The notes: generated from the letters alone by a model not told the origin. Counted from the stretch's first letter, positions 43,540 to 52,174 are shown. The stretch: 64,000 nt of DNA from JACVRX01 sp046726315 (GCA_046726315.1 JBKPAG010000006.1:1-64000); one strand, 5' to 3'. Made by a program: numbers and translations.

Positions 43540-44340
43540 TCATTCGCGGATTCTCTCCGCCTTCGTAGCGAAGCCCATGTAGGAGACACTCGTGTTCTTG
43601 ACCTGTCCCACGTCAAGCCTCCGGCTCAGCTCCCCGTAGGAGATTCTTCTGCTCTTCGCCCTAATGAAGTTCATTAGCACGAGGGGCTTGTTCAATCGGG
43701 GTCCAAGTCCGACGATTTCCCCTATCCGCAACCCGTGGCGACCCAGGGTAACGATCAGTTCTTCGGGCTTGATGCACATCGCCCACTCGTGAACGGCCGA
43801 GTCGATAACCCGCGTGAGTTGCCATTCTTGTATTACCTTGATTACGAGCAGCTTGCTGGTCAGCGTTCGGTTGATAGTGTCGAACAGGAAGACGCCTTCC
43901 GGCTTCAAGGCGCGTGCAGTCTCGCTGGTGACCGCCTCGATATCGGACACGTGCTCGAGCACGTCACAGCAGTAGGCGACGTCGAACTCGCAGTCCTTGA
44001 CCGGCAACCGCTCCCCGGTGCCCACCCGATACTCGACATCGACGCCGGTGGCGGTGGCGTGGCGACGTGCAGTGTCGATCGACACCGTGGACGGATCTAC
44101 CCCTACCACCCGGCATCCGAGGCGCGCGAACTCCTCGGCGAGGAACCCACCCCCGCTGCCGATGTCGAGGGCATATAAATCCTCAGGGTCGAGACCCAGC
44201 CGGGCGGTCAGAACCTCACGGAAGTATGCGAATCGGCCTGGTGTGATGCTCCCGCGCAGGACGTTGAGCGGGTTGTCGTCATCCCACCAGCCTTCGCCCA
44301 TACGGTTGTACACATCGTTGTCGATTGGCAGTTTCGACAC
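43540..44340 (-). CDS. UbiG-like class I methyltransferase
   Basis: A 266-residue SAM-dependent methyltransferase resembling 3-demethylubiquinone O-methyltransferases. It has IDNDVYNRMGEGWWDDDNPL at the start, motif I LYALDIGSGGGFLAEEFARL, strand 2 CRVVGVDPSTVSIDTAR, motif II FDVAYCCDVLEHV and motif III ALKPEGVFLFDTINRT. The start is uncertain: GTG 44340 is adopted, but GGAGG lies only 1 bp before it and suits a CTG four codons later. GC content is somewhat lower than in the neighbours. No quinone-synthesis genes are nearby, so the natural substrate is open. Confidence 0.82.
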   Translation of the reverse strand: MSKLPIDNDVYNRMGEGWWDDDNPLNVLRGSITPGRFAYFREVLTARLGLDPEDLYALDIGSGGGFLAEEFARLGCRVVGVDPSTVSIDTARRHATATGVDVEYRVGTGERLPVKDCEFDVAYCCDVLEHVSDIEAVTSETARALKPEGVFLFDTINRTLTSKLLVIKVIQEWQLTRVIDSAVHEWAMCIKPEELIVTLGRHGLRIGEIVGLGPRLNKPLVLMNFIRAKSRRISYGELSRRLDVGQVKNTSVSYMGFATKAERIRE

Positions 44341-45026
44341 CTCCGGCGCCGGCGTTCGGTGAGACAACTCGATGGTGCTCCGTCGGGTACTCGTCGATGC
44401 TCGCCGTCTCGCAATCCTCCACAAGTCTGCTCCTCACCCGCCGCAGCAACCAGTGGAGGCGCACAACGACGCACGGTGCCCGCATTGCCGCGTCGGCATG
44501 TCCCAAAGGTCCCGGAGAAGAGTTCGCGGTCAGCGACGCCGCCCCCGGCATTCGACTCTCGCTCGTGACCGGGCAACCGTATGGGGGAAGTTCGCTGGTG
44601 GACCTGGACCGCGACCATTGGCGCGGCGATGAGGGGGCCGCGGTCACCGTAGTCGAGTGTCTCCTCACCCACATCCATCCGCGCGCAGGGATGTGTGGAA
44701 CCGCTTCCGGCAGCGTTGATTCCAATGACGTGAGCCGTGTCCGGCTGGAAGTCATCGGCACCGAGGCGTTTGTCAGGCCGCTGCAGCCGTTTGCGACCGG
44801 TGTTGGTGCCCGCCCTCACGTTTGTTTCGACGCACATGGCGCCTACACCTCAGTGCATGGCGTTGGCCCCCGGCTGGCAGGGTCCTAGCCCCTGCTGCTG
44901 TCGCGTTGGTGACGCTGCGTTTGCGGAACACTTGCTGCGTTCGGGACGACCCAGAGTGCCGAGTAGGTGATCGAGTACGCCAACGACCACGACGATTTGC
45001 GACATGGTGACTTGATCGACGAGATT
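44341..45026. other. 686-bp gap without recognised gene
   Basis: A reverse frame (about 44840-44430) and an overlapping forward frame are both open, with only moderate third-position GC bias. Neither matches a family; the reverse one has slightly better codon bias. The gap may contain a decayed gene between the methyltransferase and the TetR gene. Confidence 0.4.
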
Positions 45027-45611
45027 TCAGAGCGCGCGCTCGACAATCGCGAGTGCTCGCTCGAGTTCCTCGCCGATGGGGGTTCGGTAGCCATGGGTGT
45101 GCCAGTGGCGTGCGGCCGCCATCATCGCAGCGATGAGCGTCGTTGCGATCACCTGCGGTTCGAGCTCATCGACCGGCTGACCAGCTGCTCGGGCCAGTGC
45201 TTCGGCCACCCGCCGGGTGAGTTCGTCAGTTTGTTCTAGGAGGGCGGCGCGCAATGCGGGCTCCTCGAACGCATACCGGGTCTTCCGCTTGGCCAGGTCA
45301 TCGTCCCGGTCGAAGTACTGGGGCATGGCCACTGAGATTGCTCGCCGCATGGCGTCGACCGGCGGGTGAGACGCAAGCTCGGCCTCGACGGCGTCGAATA
45401 GGCGCACGTCGACCTCGTCCCAGAGCACGACCTGCTCCTTGGTGCCGAAGTACCGGTACACGGAGCTCGGGGATACCTCGGCCACCTCCGCGATCTGCTC
45501 GATCGTGACGTTGTCGAACCCACGCTGGTCGAACAGATCCAGCGCGATCTGCTGGATCCGGCGCATCGCCGCGAGCTTCTTGCGTTCCCTGAGTCCGACC
45601 CTCGTCACCAC
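45027..45611 (-). CDS. TetR/AcrR family regulator
   Basis: A 194-residue repressor with HTH RRIQQIALDLFDQRGFDNVT then IEQIAEVAEVSPSSVYRYFG (about residues 17-56), followed by a typical helical ligand domain (YFDRDDDLAKRKTRYAFEEP). The start is GTG 45611, or the adjacent GTG. It is divergent from an ABC ATPase/permease pair across 120 bp containing an 8-bp-arm inverted repeat, and should repress that exporter. Confidence 0.9.
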   Translation of the reverse strand: MVTRVGLRERKKLAAMRRIQQIALDLFDQRGFDNVTIEQIAEVAEVSPSSVYRYFGTKEQVVLWDEVDVRLFDAVEAELASHPPVDAMRRAISVAMPQYFDRDDDLAKRKTRYAFEEPALRAALLEQTDELTRRVAEALARAAGQPVDELEPQVIATTLIAAMMAAARHWHTHGYRTPIGEELERALAIVERAL

Positions 45612-45625
45612 CGCCGCAGGTTACC

Positions 45626-45655
45626 GCAAGTGACTGCCGTTGGACACTCACTTGC
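45626..45655. promoter_or_regulatory. Inverted repeat between TetR and ABC exporter genes
   Basis: GCAAGTGA, a 14-bp spacer and TCACTTGC form perfect 8-bp arms. It begins 15 bp upstream of the TetR start and lies about 75 bp before the ABC ATPase start. Placement and symmetry suit a TetR operator. Confidence 0.55.
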
Positions 45656-45731
45656 TATTGACGAACAGTGGCATAACGCTGCAGACTGTCACTGTCAGAA
45701 GATAGTCCCTTGCAGAAGGACGGCTTCGCCG

Positions 45732-46724
45732 ATGGATGGTCATCCTGACCTCGCTGTCGAGGCATCCGGGCTGGTCAAGGTCTTCGACGGAACCCGAGCC
45801 GTCGATGGCCTCGACCTGGCTGTTCCGACAGGATCGGTTGTCGGCCTGCTTGGGCCGAACGGTGCCGGCAAGACCACGACCATCCGAATGCTGGCTACCC
45901 TGCTGCGCCCCGACGCGGGCACGGCGCGCGTCCTAGGGCACGACGTCGCCCGTGATGCCGACGCAGTACGTCGCCGGGTGAGCCTGACCGGGCAGTTCTC
46001 CTCGGTGGACCAGGACCTGACCGGGCAGGAGAACCTCGTCCTGGTGGCTCGGCTGCAGGGGTTCTCCCGGACGCGGGCCAAGGCGCGCTCGAGAGAACTG
46101 CTCAATGCGTTCGGACTCGCTGACGTAGCAGGCCGGCGAGTGGCGACGTATTCGGGCGGCATGCGACGCCGGCTCGACCTCGCCACCAGCATCGTCGCCC
46201 ACGCCGAAGTGCTCTTCCTCGACGAGCCAACCACTGGCCTCGACCCGCTAAGTCGCAGTCAAGTATGGAAGATCGTCCGAGAGCTCGTGGCCGGAGGCAC
46301 GACAGTATTGCTCACCACTCAGTACCTCGACGAGGCGGACAAACTCAGCGATCGGATCATCGTGATCGACCACGGCACGGTGATCGCCGAGGGCACCGGC
46401 GCTGAACTCAAGGCCTCGGTCGGATCCGCGACCCTGCGCATTCGGCTGCCGGACGCCGATCGACTACCGCAGGCCGTACTTGTGCTGCGAGAGGCTCTTG
46501 GGGAACACCCGCATGTCGGCTCCAACCGAATGGAGCTGTCGGCGCCCGTGGCTGATCCGCGGGCCGCTGTCAGAGCAATCGCTGAACTGTCCGATACCGG
46601 TGTCCCGATCAGTGACTTCGCGCTGGCCCGCCCGAGCCTGGATGAGGTCTTCCTTGCCTTGACCGGCCACCCCGTCGACGCGCAACCGGGCAATCTCACA
46701 AACCGCAAAGAGGATGCCGCATGA
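45732..46724 (+). CDS. DrrA-type ABC transporter ATP-binding protein
   Basis: A 330-residue ATPase with Walker A GLLGPNGAGKTTTIRMLATL, Q-loop LTGQFSSVDQDLTGQENLVL, signature YSGGMRRRLDLATSIV, Walker B VLFLDEPTTGLDPLSRSQVW and H-loop LLTTQYLDEADKL. The DrrA C-terminal domain ends ARPSLDEVFLALTGHPVDAQ. It closely resembles in layout the ATPase at 30581-31546, which has the same LDEVFLALTGHP block. ATG 45732 has AAGGA upstream. Stop and next start overlap (ATGA). With the permease it should export a hydrophobic toxin or lipid under control of the divergent TetR. Confidence 0.92.
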   Translation: MDGHPDLAVEASGLVKVFDGTRAVDGLDLAVPTGSVVGLLGPNGAGKTTTIRMLATLLRPDAGTARVLGHDVARDADAVRRRVSLTGQFSSVDQDLTGQENLVLVARLQGFSRTRAKARSRELLNAFGLADVAGRRVATYSGGMRRRLDLATSIVAHAEVLFLDEPTTGLDPLSRSQVWKIVRELVAGGTTVLLTTQYLDEADKLSDRIIVIDHGTVIAEGTGAELKASVGSATLRIRLPDADRLPQAVLVLREALGEHPHVGSNRMELSAPVADPRAAVRAIAELSDTGVPISDFALARPSLDEVFLALTGHPVDAQPGNLTNRKEDAA

Positions 46725-47548
46725 GCATGACCGCAGCCGCGATCGACGAGACCGTACGCTCGACGGTAACCACCCGCTTCCGGCCAAGCCCACCCGGCCC
46801 GGTGTCCTCATCGCTCACCTTCGCATGGCGAGGGTTCCTCAAGGTCAAGCACCTCCCCGAGCAGCTCGCCGACGTGATTCTGATCCCAATCCTGTTCACG
46901 CTGGTGTTCACGTATCTGTTCGGTGGAGCGTTGGCCGGATCGCCGTCCCAGTATCTGCAGTTCCTCCTGCCGGGCACCCTCGTGATGACCGTCCTGCTCC
47001 TCACCGTGTACACCGGGGTCGGGCTGAACACCGACATTGCGACTGGCGCCTTCGACCGTTTCCGAACATTGCCGATCTGGCGACCGGCTCCAATCGTCGG
47101 CGCTCTGCTCGGCGACCTCCTGCGTTACCTGCTGGCCGCTGCCCTCGTGGTTGGACTCGGCCTGGGGATGGGTTTCCGACCTGAGCGCGGGCCGATCGGC
47201 GTGCTGGCAGCGGTGGCGCTAATCCTGCTCTTCTCGTTCAGCCTGTCGTGGGTCTGGACCACGCTCGCACTAGTGCTTCGGACGCCGCACTCGGTCAACG
47301 TCGCGGGCCTGGTGTTCCTGTTTCCGTTGACGTTCACGAGCAATGTGTTCGTGGACCCACAAACGACGGCGGGATGGCTTCAGACGTTCATCGACTTCAA
47401 CCCAATCTCCCATCTAGTCACGGCGGCGCGTGGTGTCATCTACGGCACAGCGACGACCGGCCAGATCGGATGGGTGCTGATCGCCTGCGCAGTGCTGGTC
47501 ACCGTTTTCGCGCCGCTCACTGTGCAGCTGTATCGACACAAAAGCTGA
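46721..47548 (+). CDS. ABC-2 type (DrrB-like) exporter permease
   Basis: A 275-residue permease with six hydrophobic segments, including LADVILIPILFTLVFTYLFG, YLLAAALVVGLGLGMGF, VALILLFSFSLSWVWTTLAL and GLVFLFPLTFTSNVFVDPQT. The motifs NTDIATGAFDRFRTLPIWRP and FNPISHLVTAARGVIYG are DrrB-typical. It starts within the ATPase stop (46721-46724), so the two subunits are co-translated. About 35 polar residues precede the first helix. From 47549 to 47804 nothing else was recognised. Confidence 0.9.
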   Translation: MSMTAAAIDETVRSTVTTRFRPSPPGPVSSSLTFAWRGFLKVKHLPEQLADVILIPILFTLVFTYLFGGALAGSPSQYLQFLLPGTLVMTVLLLTVYTGVGLNTDIATGAFDRFRTLPIWRPAPIVGALLGDLLRYLLAAALVVGLGLGMGFRPERGPIGVLAAVALILLFSFSLSWVWTTLALVLRTPHSVNVAGLVFLFPLTFTSNVFVDPQTTAGWLQTFIDFNPISHLVTAARGVIYGTATTGQIGWVLIACAVLVTVFAPLTVQLYRHKS

Positions 47549-47804
47549 GCCACGACGAGGTACGCGGCTTCCTCGACGGCGGCTACAAACCGCTCGCCCT
47601 GATCGGCCCGGTATGCGCCCTCGCGGTGCGTTCGGCACGTCGATCTCGCAACCTCATATCCGGCATATCGAACACGAAGCGCCCTCCGGTGTGCTGTGGC
47701 GTGCCGGGGGCTGTGGCCGCCGCTACCTGCACGGCCGCGGCGCAGTGGAAATGCCCGTACCGGCTATGCCAGAACAGCCGGTGAAGACGCCGATGCAGCC
47801 GCAT

Positions 47805-48140
47805 TCACCGCCAAGAAGAGGCTTCCTCGAGTAGAACGAAGGCCACCGGCTCCGCCGGGCTCAGCTGCTCGAGCACGATCAGGACGGCGGGGCGTAGCGA
47901 CTCCGGCAAGGCCACCTGGTCCCCGAGCTTGCTGTCGTCGTAGCCAACGAGCGGCTCCGGCAGCCACGGTCCGATGTACGACTCGCGTCTGGCGCGCGCC
48001 GAGCGCAGCATGTCCAGGCTCACCCGGGACACGGTGGTTGTCAGCCATCCGCGCAGGTTGGTGAGCTCGGCAGGCGGTGACGTGTACAGCCGGAAAAGGG
48101 CTTCCTGTACGGCGTCCTCGGCGTCGGCGACGGTGCCCAT
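47805..48140 (-). pseudogene. ECF sigma factor, N-terminal remnant
   Basis: About 110 residues match sigma region 2 and the start of the linker of a SigJ-like ECF factor: GTVADAEDAVQEALFRLYTS, ELTNLRGWLTTTVSRVSLDM, LRSARARRESYIGPWLPEPL, and LEQLSPAEPVAFVLLEE. Region 4 and the C-terminal extension are missing, and the extreme N-terminus before GTVADAED is cut too. It cannot recognise a -35. It is the third dead sigma factor of the large-ECF type in this window. Confidence 0.65.
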
Positions 48141-48164
48141 CAGCCGGCCAATCGATCAGGAATC

Positions 48165-48194
48165 TTGACAGCGTAGTGAGCGTATGCTCACAAT
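48165..48194 (+). promoter_or_regulatory. Promoter with palindromic operator before ABC operon
   Basis: TTGACA (48165-48170), an 18-bp spacer and CACAAT (48189-48194) read toward the ABC ATPase. GTGAGC-GTAT-GCTCAC (48176-48191), with perfect 6-bp arms, fills the spacer and overlaps the -10. The TetR encoded at the end of the operon is the likely ligand-responsive binder. Confidence 0.5.
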
Positions 48195-48241
48195 GGTGAT
48201 CTCGAAATTATGAACGCTTGCTCAGTAAGGAGGCGGCCTGG

Positions 48242-49135
48242 ATGATCGAGGTCAGGGGCATCTCCAAGCGTTACGGCTCGACACTGGCCGTCGAGGATGT
48301 CAGCTTCACCGCACGTTCGGGCATGGTCACCGGGTTCCTGGGACCCAACGGCGCGGGAAAGACGACCACGCTGCGGATCCTCCTCGGCTTGGCCCGACCC
48401 GATGCCGGCAGCGCGCTCATCGATGGCATGCGGTACGGCGAGTTGGCCTCCCCGCGCAGCACCGTGGGCGCGGTTCTGGACACGATGGGCTTTCATCCGG
48501 GCCGGACCGGCCGCAACCATCTCCGCGCCACCGCTCGCGCCGCTCAGCTACCAAGGCGGCGAGTTGATGAGGTGCTGGAGTTCGTCGGGCTTGCGGGGGC
48601 GGCCGACCGGAGGGTGGGCGGGTACTCGCACGGCATGCGGCAGCGCCTGGCCCTGGCCGGCGCCCTGCTCGGAGATCCCCCCGTGCTCGTCCTGGACGAG
48701 CCGGCGACCGGGCTGGATCCAGCCGGCATGGCGTGGCTGCGCCGGCTGCTCGGCGACTGGGTGGCGCGGGAGCGTACGGTGCTGTTCTCCAGCCATGTCC
48801 TCGCCGAGGTCGAAGCGGTCGCGGACCGGGTCGTGATCATCGACCGCGGCCACATCGTCCATGAGGGGACCACCGCCGAGCTCTCTGGCCCAGACCAAGC
48901 TGTGGTGGTCGGCAGTCCCGACAGCGCACGGCTCGGCGAGCTGGCCAGAGTCGAGGGTTGGCGGGTCCGACACGATGGGCGCGACCGTCTGGTGATCCGA
49001 GGCGCTTCCGCGGCCGAGGTCGGCCGCGCCGCCGCTCGAGAGGGGATCGTGCTCGCCGAACTGTCGACCGAGCCGTCCACCAGACTGCTGGAGGAGCTGT
49101 TCCTCCGGCTCACCAGCACGGAGGTGCGGCCGTGA
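48242..49135 (+). CDS. ABC transporter ATP-binding protein
   Basis: A 297-residue ATPase of the ABC-2/antibiotic-transport group: Walker A GFLGPNGAGKTTTLRILLGL, signature YSHGMRQRLALAGALL, Walker B VLVLDEPATGLDPAGMAWLR and H-loop VLFSSHVLAEVEAV. The C-terminal 80 residues form the small domain common to lantibiotic-immunity-like exporters. AAGGAGG lies 8 bp before ATG 48242. Its stop overlaps the permease GTG (GTGA). The operon continues with a TetR and a small membrane protein, all overlapping, so the regulator is made together with the exporter. Confidence 0.9.
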   Translation: MIEVRGISKRYGSTLAVEDVSFTARSGMVTGFLGPNGAGKTTTLRILLGLARPDAGSALIDGMRYGELASPRSTVGAVLDTMGFHPGRTGRNHLRATARAAQLPRRRVDEVLEFVGLAGAADRRVGGYSHGMRQRLALAGALLGDPPVLVLDEPATGLDPAGMAWLRRLLGDWVARERTVLFSSHVLAEVEAVADRVVIIDRGHIVHEGTTAELSGPDQAVVVGSPDSARLGELARVEGWRVRHDGRDRLVIRGASAAEVGRAAAREGIVLAELSTEPSTRLLEELFLRLTSTEVRP

Positions 49136-49872
49136 GCGGTCTGTTCGCCGCAGAAGTCCTCAAGCTTCGGAGCACCAGGACGACCTGGGCGTTGTTGGCG
49201 GCCACGGTGGCGGTGAGCGCGCTCGCCGTCGCCAGCACGGTGGTTGTAGGCGCTGACAGTTCGGCCCTGGACCTCGAGTCGGACCGTAGTATTCGCGCTG
49301 TCCTGACCGTCGCGGCCAATGGCGCCATCTTCGTGCTGGCGTTGGGCATAATCATCTCCGCCGGTGAATACCGCCAGGGCACGGCGACCGACACGTTCCT
49401 CACGACCCCTCGCCGCTGGCGGGTGATCGCCGCCAAACTGGGCGTGGCCGCCGCCACCGGAATGGTCTTCGGCGCACTATCGGCTGGGGTCTCCATCGGG
49501 GTCGCCAACCTGAGTTATCGGATAGAGGGCTACGACTTCCCCCTCGACTCTGCAGAGGGGTGGTCCACCCTGGCAGGTGCCGTGCTGTACGCCGCGCTTT
49601 TCGGGGCTCTTGGCGCGGCGACTGGCAGCTTGGTCCGCAACCAGGTTGCCGCCATCGTCGGTTGGCTGGCGTGGCTGTTCGTCGTCGAGCACATCGCGGT
49701 CGGATTCCTCCCCGAGCTGGGACGCTGGCTGCCTGCGGCCGCTGGACAAGCCCTGTTGCGTGCCCCCAACCAGGAACTGCTCTCGCAACCCACCGCTGCG
49801 GCCGTCCTCGCCGGCTACGGGGCCGTGATCATGAGCCTGGCCATCGTCAGCGAACGCCACCGAGATGCCTAG
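49132..49872 (+). CDS. ABC-2 type permease subunit
   Basis: A 246-residue membrane protein with about six hydrophobic segments: TTWALLAATVAVSALAVAST, VAANGAIFVLALGIIISAGE, VAAATGMVFGALSAGVSIGV, LAGAVLYAALFGALGAATGS, VAAIVGWLAWLFVVEHIAVG and AAVLAGYGAVIMSLAIV. The N-terminal LFAAEVLKLRSTR and EYRQGTATDTFLTTPRRWRV are typical of ABC-2 permeases that pair with this ATPase type. The GTG start overlaps the ATPase stop. The substrate is unknown. Confidence 0.88.
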   Translation: MSGLFAAEVLKLRSTRTTWALLAATVAVSALAVASTVVVGADSSALDLESDRSIRAVLTVAANGAIFVLALGIIISAGEYRQGTATDTFLTTPRRWRVIAAKLGVAAATGMVFGALSAGVSIGVANLSYRIEGYDFPLDSAEGWSTLAGAVLYAALFGALGAATGSLVRNQVAAIVGWLAWLFVVEHIAVGFLPELGRWLPAAAGQALLRAPNQELLSQPTAAAVLAGYGAVIMSLAIVSERHRDA

Positions 49873-50539
49873 ACCGCTCCCGGCGCACGTCGTGGCATTC
49901 ACGGGAGGTCATCACGACGCGGTTCGCGACCACATTCTGGACGCCGCCCACCGTGTCATCGCCCGGCACGGACTCGCAGCAGCGTCTACCCGAGCCATTG
50001 CAGAGGAGGCCGGTATCGGCGCCGGGACCCTGTACAACTACGTCGACAACCGGCTCCAGCTCCTTGCCCGAACCATCCTCCGGCGCGCGCACGTCCTCTC
50101 TCGGCCGCTCGCGGACCTGCCCTCTCGCGCAGGCAGCGGCACGGTCGCTGGCAACCTCCGTGACTTCGCCCGCCAGATCGCCACCATCCTCGACCAGCTG
50201 GTGCCGTTATTCGCTGCCGCCTTCTCCGACACCGACCTGCTCGGTGTGCTGCAGCGCGAATCGCGTACCGAGACCCGACCGGGTGGACCGTTCGCTCTCC
50301 ACCCCATCGAGCGTTATCTGCTCGCCGAGCGGGAACTCGGCCGTATCGCGCCCGACGCCGACTGCCGGGCCGCATCGGATCTGGTTGTAAGCCTGTGCCA
50401 CGACCGCGCCTTCCAGCGTTATTTCCGTGGGGAGACCGAAACACCGAAGCCGCTCGGCAGGGAGATCGACCTCATCGCGCACGCCGTCACGGCGCCGCGG
50501 CCGTCACCTCCGCCCAGAGGGAGAAACGATGTTCGGTAG
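49865..50539 (+). CDS. TetR/AcrR family regulator
   Basis: A 224-residue repressor beginning 8 bp inside the permease gene (ATGCCTAG overlap). The HTH is RDHILDAAHRVIARHGLAAA then STRAIAEEAGIGAGTLYNYV (about residues 22-60). Unlike the other TetR genes here it is inside the operon, downstream of the transporter it presumably controls, giving feedback through read-through transcription. The palindrome at 48176-48191 is its most likely site. Its 3' end overlaps the next small gene by 11 bp. Confidence 0.9.
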   Translation: MPRPLPAHVVAFTGGHHDAVRDHILDAAHRVIARHGLAAASTRAIAEEAGIGAGTLYNYVDNRLQLLARTILRRAHVLSRPLADLPSRAGSGTVAGNLRDFARQIATILDQLVPLFAAAFSDTDLLGVLQRESRTETRPGGPFALHPIERYLLAERELGRIAPDADCRAASDLVVSLCHDRAFQRYFRGETETPKPLGREIDLIAHAVTAPRPSPPPRGRNDVR

Positions 50540-50741
50540 GCACAAGTTCGCCACGGCCGTCGGCGCAGTTGGAGCGGCCCTCGCCCTCGCGCACGTGGTG
50601 CTCGGCCCGGCTGTCATGCCGGTTGCAGGGGCGGCCCTCGGCGTGCTGCTGGTCGCCGCCGCCGCGCTGGGGATCTTCACCGCCGAGCGGCTCGGCTCCA
50701 ACCGCGACGGCCGACGGTCAGCGCGCCGACAACCGAAGTGA
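50529..50741 (+). CDS. Small two-helix membrane protein
   Basis: A 70-residue protein, ATG 50529 with GAGGGAG 5 bp upstream, overlapping the TetR 3' end by 11 bp. It has two hydrophobic segments, ATAVGAVGAALALAHVVLG and VAGAALGVLLVAAAALGIFT, then a basic tail with DGRRSARRQPK. No family was recognised. Its place as the last gene of the exporter operon suggests an accessory membrane role, but that is only positional. Confidence 0.6.
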   Translation: MFGRHKFATAVGAVGAALALAHVVLGPAVMPVAGAALGVLLVAAAALGIFTAERLGSNRDGRRSARRQPK

Positions 50742-50834
50742 TCGACCCCGGTGCGGCAGTCCGCTAGCCAGAGAGCCAGGCACCCAGGTCAGGTAGGGCA
50801 GATCTCCATGACGTGACGTCGCTGCGGAAAGCGA

Positions 50835-51416
50835 TCACGGTTTGCCGTAGGCGGCCAGAAAGACGCGGACGCCCTCGTCGGCGTAGCGCTCGAGTTCGTC
50901 CGGCGTGAACTCGGTGTTGCTGCCGTGGAACATCGCCTTGTTCAGCGGAATGGACAGGATCAGCCAGTTGAAGAGTTGGGCGGCCAGCAGAGGGTCGACG
51001 ATCCGCAAGAGCCCACGCCGTGTGAGCGCCTGGAACTGATCTGCGAGGGTGGCGTGGGCACGCTCTGGTCCGCTCGCGTACCAGGTCTGCGCCAACTCCG
51101 GAAACCGCTCGGCTTCCGCAATGACGATGCGTCGCAACTGGATCAGGTGTGGCTGCGTGACGTACGTGACGTGCTGGCGAGCGAACTGACGGAGATCACT
51201 CTCGATGTCGTTGCTGTCGGCCAGTGCCGCGACCATTCCGTGGGTGAGCGCCTCGGCAGCACTGATGTCGCCGGTGATGATCGCCGTGAACAACCGCTTC
51301 TTGTCGGCAAAGTGCTTGTAGACGGTCTGTTTGGACACTGCGGCCAGGGCGGCGACATCGTCCATGCTGGCACCGTCGTATCCCTTGCGCAGGAACACCG
51401 TTCGGGCCGCAGCCAT
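50835..51416 (-). CDS. TetR/AcrR family regulator
   Basis: A 193-residue repressor from ATG 51416: MAAARTVFLRKGYDGASMDD then VAALAAVSKQTVYKHFADKK is the HTH, and a TetR_C domain follows (LTHGMVAALADSNDIESDLR...NKAMFHGSNTEFTPDELERY). The frame is open for about 50 codons upstream with a plausible arm (TAKKRRAI directly before the ATG) but has no ATG, GTG or TTG there, so either this start or an unusual codon is used. A perfect 10-bp-arm palindrome 132 bp upstream is probably its operator. Confidence 0.88.
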   Translation of the reverse strand: MAAARTVFLRKGYDGASMDDVAALAAVSKQTVYKHFADKKRLFTAIITGDISAAEALTHGMVAALADSNDIESDLRQFARQHVTYVTQPHLIQLRRIVIAEAERFPELAQTWYASGPERAHATLADQFQALTRRGLLRIVDPLLAAQLFNWLILSIPLNKAMFHGSNTEFTPDELERYADEGVRVFLAAYGKP

Positions 51417-51547
51417 GATCGCTCGGCGCTTCTTAGCCGTTCGGCCCGCTGCAGCAGACCCGTTGCCGGCAGCCGGAGCAGGTGCGGATCCGGCAGCGTG
51501 TCCGGTCGACTCATCGATGATGAGTCCCTCCCCTGAATGTCTTCGCG

Positions 51548-51574
51548 GATAGTACTGGACGGATCAGTACTATC
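51548..51574. promoter_or_regulatory. Perfect TetR-type palindrome
   Basis: GATAGTACTG-N7-CAGTACTATC has perfect 10-bp arms. It lies between the TetR gene and the truncated hydrolase, whose family-like sequence begins 1-2 codons after the palindrome. It is a strong candidate for the operator of the adjacent TetR and marks the point where the original downstream gene was cut. Confidence 0.7.
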
Positions 51575-52169
51575 GCCGTATGCGGTCGAGCGCGAGATCG
51601 AGGACCTTGGCGCCCTCATCGCCGAGGCCGGCGGGACGGCGTCGGTGTACGGCCATTCCTCCGGCGCGGTCCTCGTCGTGCACGCGGCGGCGCGCGGACT
51701 GCCAATCGAGAGGATCGTGCTGCACGAACCGCCGTTCGGATCCGGTAGTGACGAAGAGCAGCGAGCGGAGCGGGAGGAGGCCGAGCAGATCTCGGCGTTG
51801 TTGGCGCAGGACCGCCGGGGCGACGCGGTCTCGCTCTTCCTGGCCTCGATGGGGATGCCGGCCGAGATCGTCCACCACATGAGTCGAGATCCAGCGATGC
51901 TGGCAAACGCGCCGACGATTCTGTACGACCCCTTCGAGGTCATGAGCGAGAACAGTCGGAACGGCAAGACACCGGCCGACCAAGCCAGCAGCGTGGCCAT
52001 GCCGGCCCTCGTGCTGGTCGGCGGAGCAAGCCCCGAGTGGATGCTCGACGCCGGGCGCCAGATCGCCGAAGCACTCCCGTACGGGCAACTCCGGGTCCTC
52101 GAGGGCCAGGAACATGTCGTGCCGCCCGAGGTCTTGGCACCGGTGCTGACGGAGTTCTTTGTACGCTGA
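51575..52169 (+). pseudogene. Alpha/beta hydrolase lacking its N-terminus
   Basis: The frame gives about 198 residues of an alpha/beta hydrolase: PYAVEREIEDLGALIAEAGG, nucleophile elbow GHSSGAVLVVHAAARGLPIE, acid strand PALVLVGGASPEWML, and GQEHVVPPEVLAPVLTEFFV. About 65 N-terminal residues, including the oxyanion strand, are missing when compared with the intact relative at 10155-10931. The similarity starts immediately after the palindrome, so a deletion fused the promoter region to the middle of the gene. Translation from ATG 51537 could still occur, but the fold would be incomplete. Confidence 0.7.
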
Positions 52170-52174
52170 CCGAC

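Noticed and set aside
44325..44888. 187-codon forward frame and overlapping 209-codon reverse frame
   Set aside because: Codon bias is weak in both and no family or ribosome site supports either, so they are reported only as an unassigned gap.
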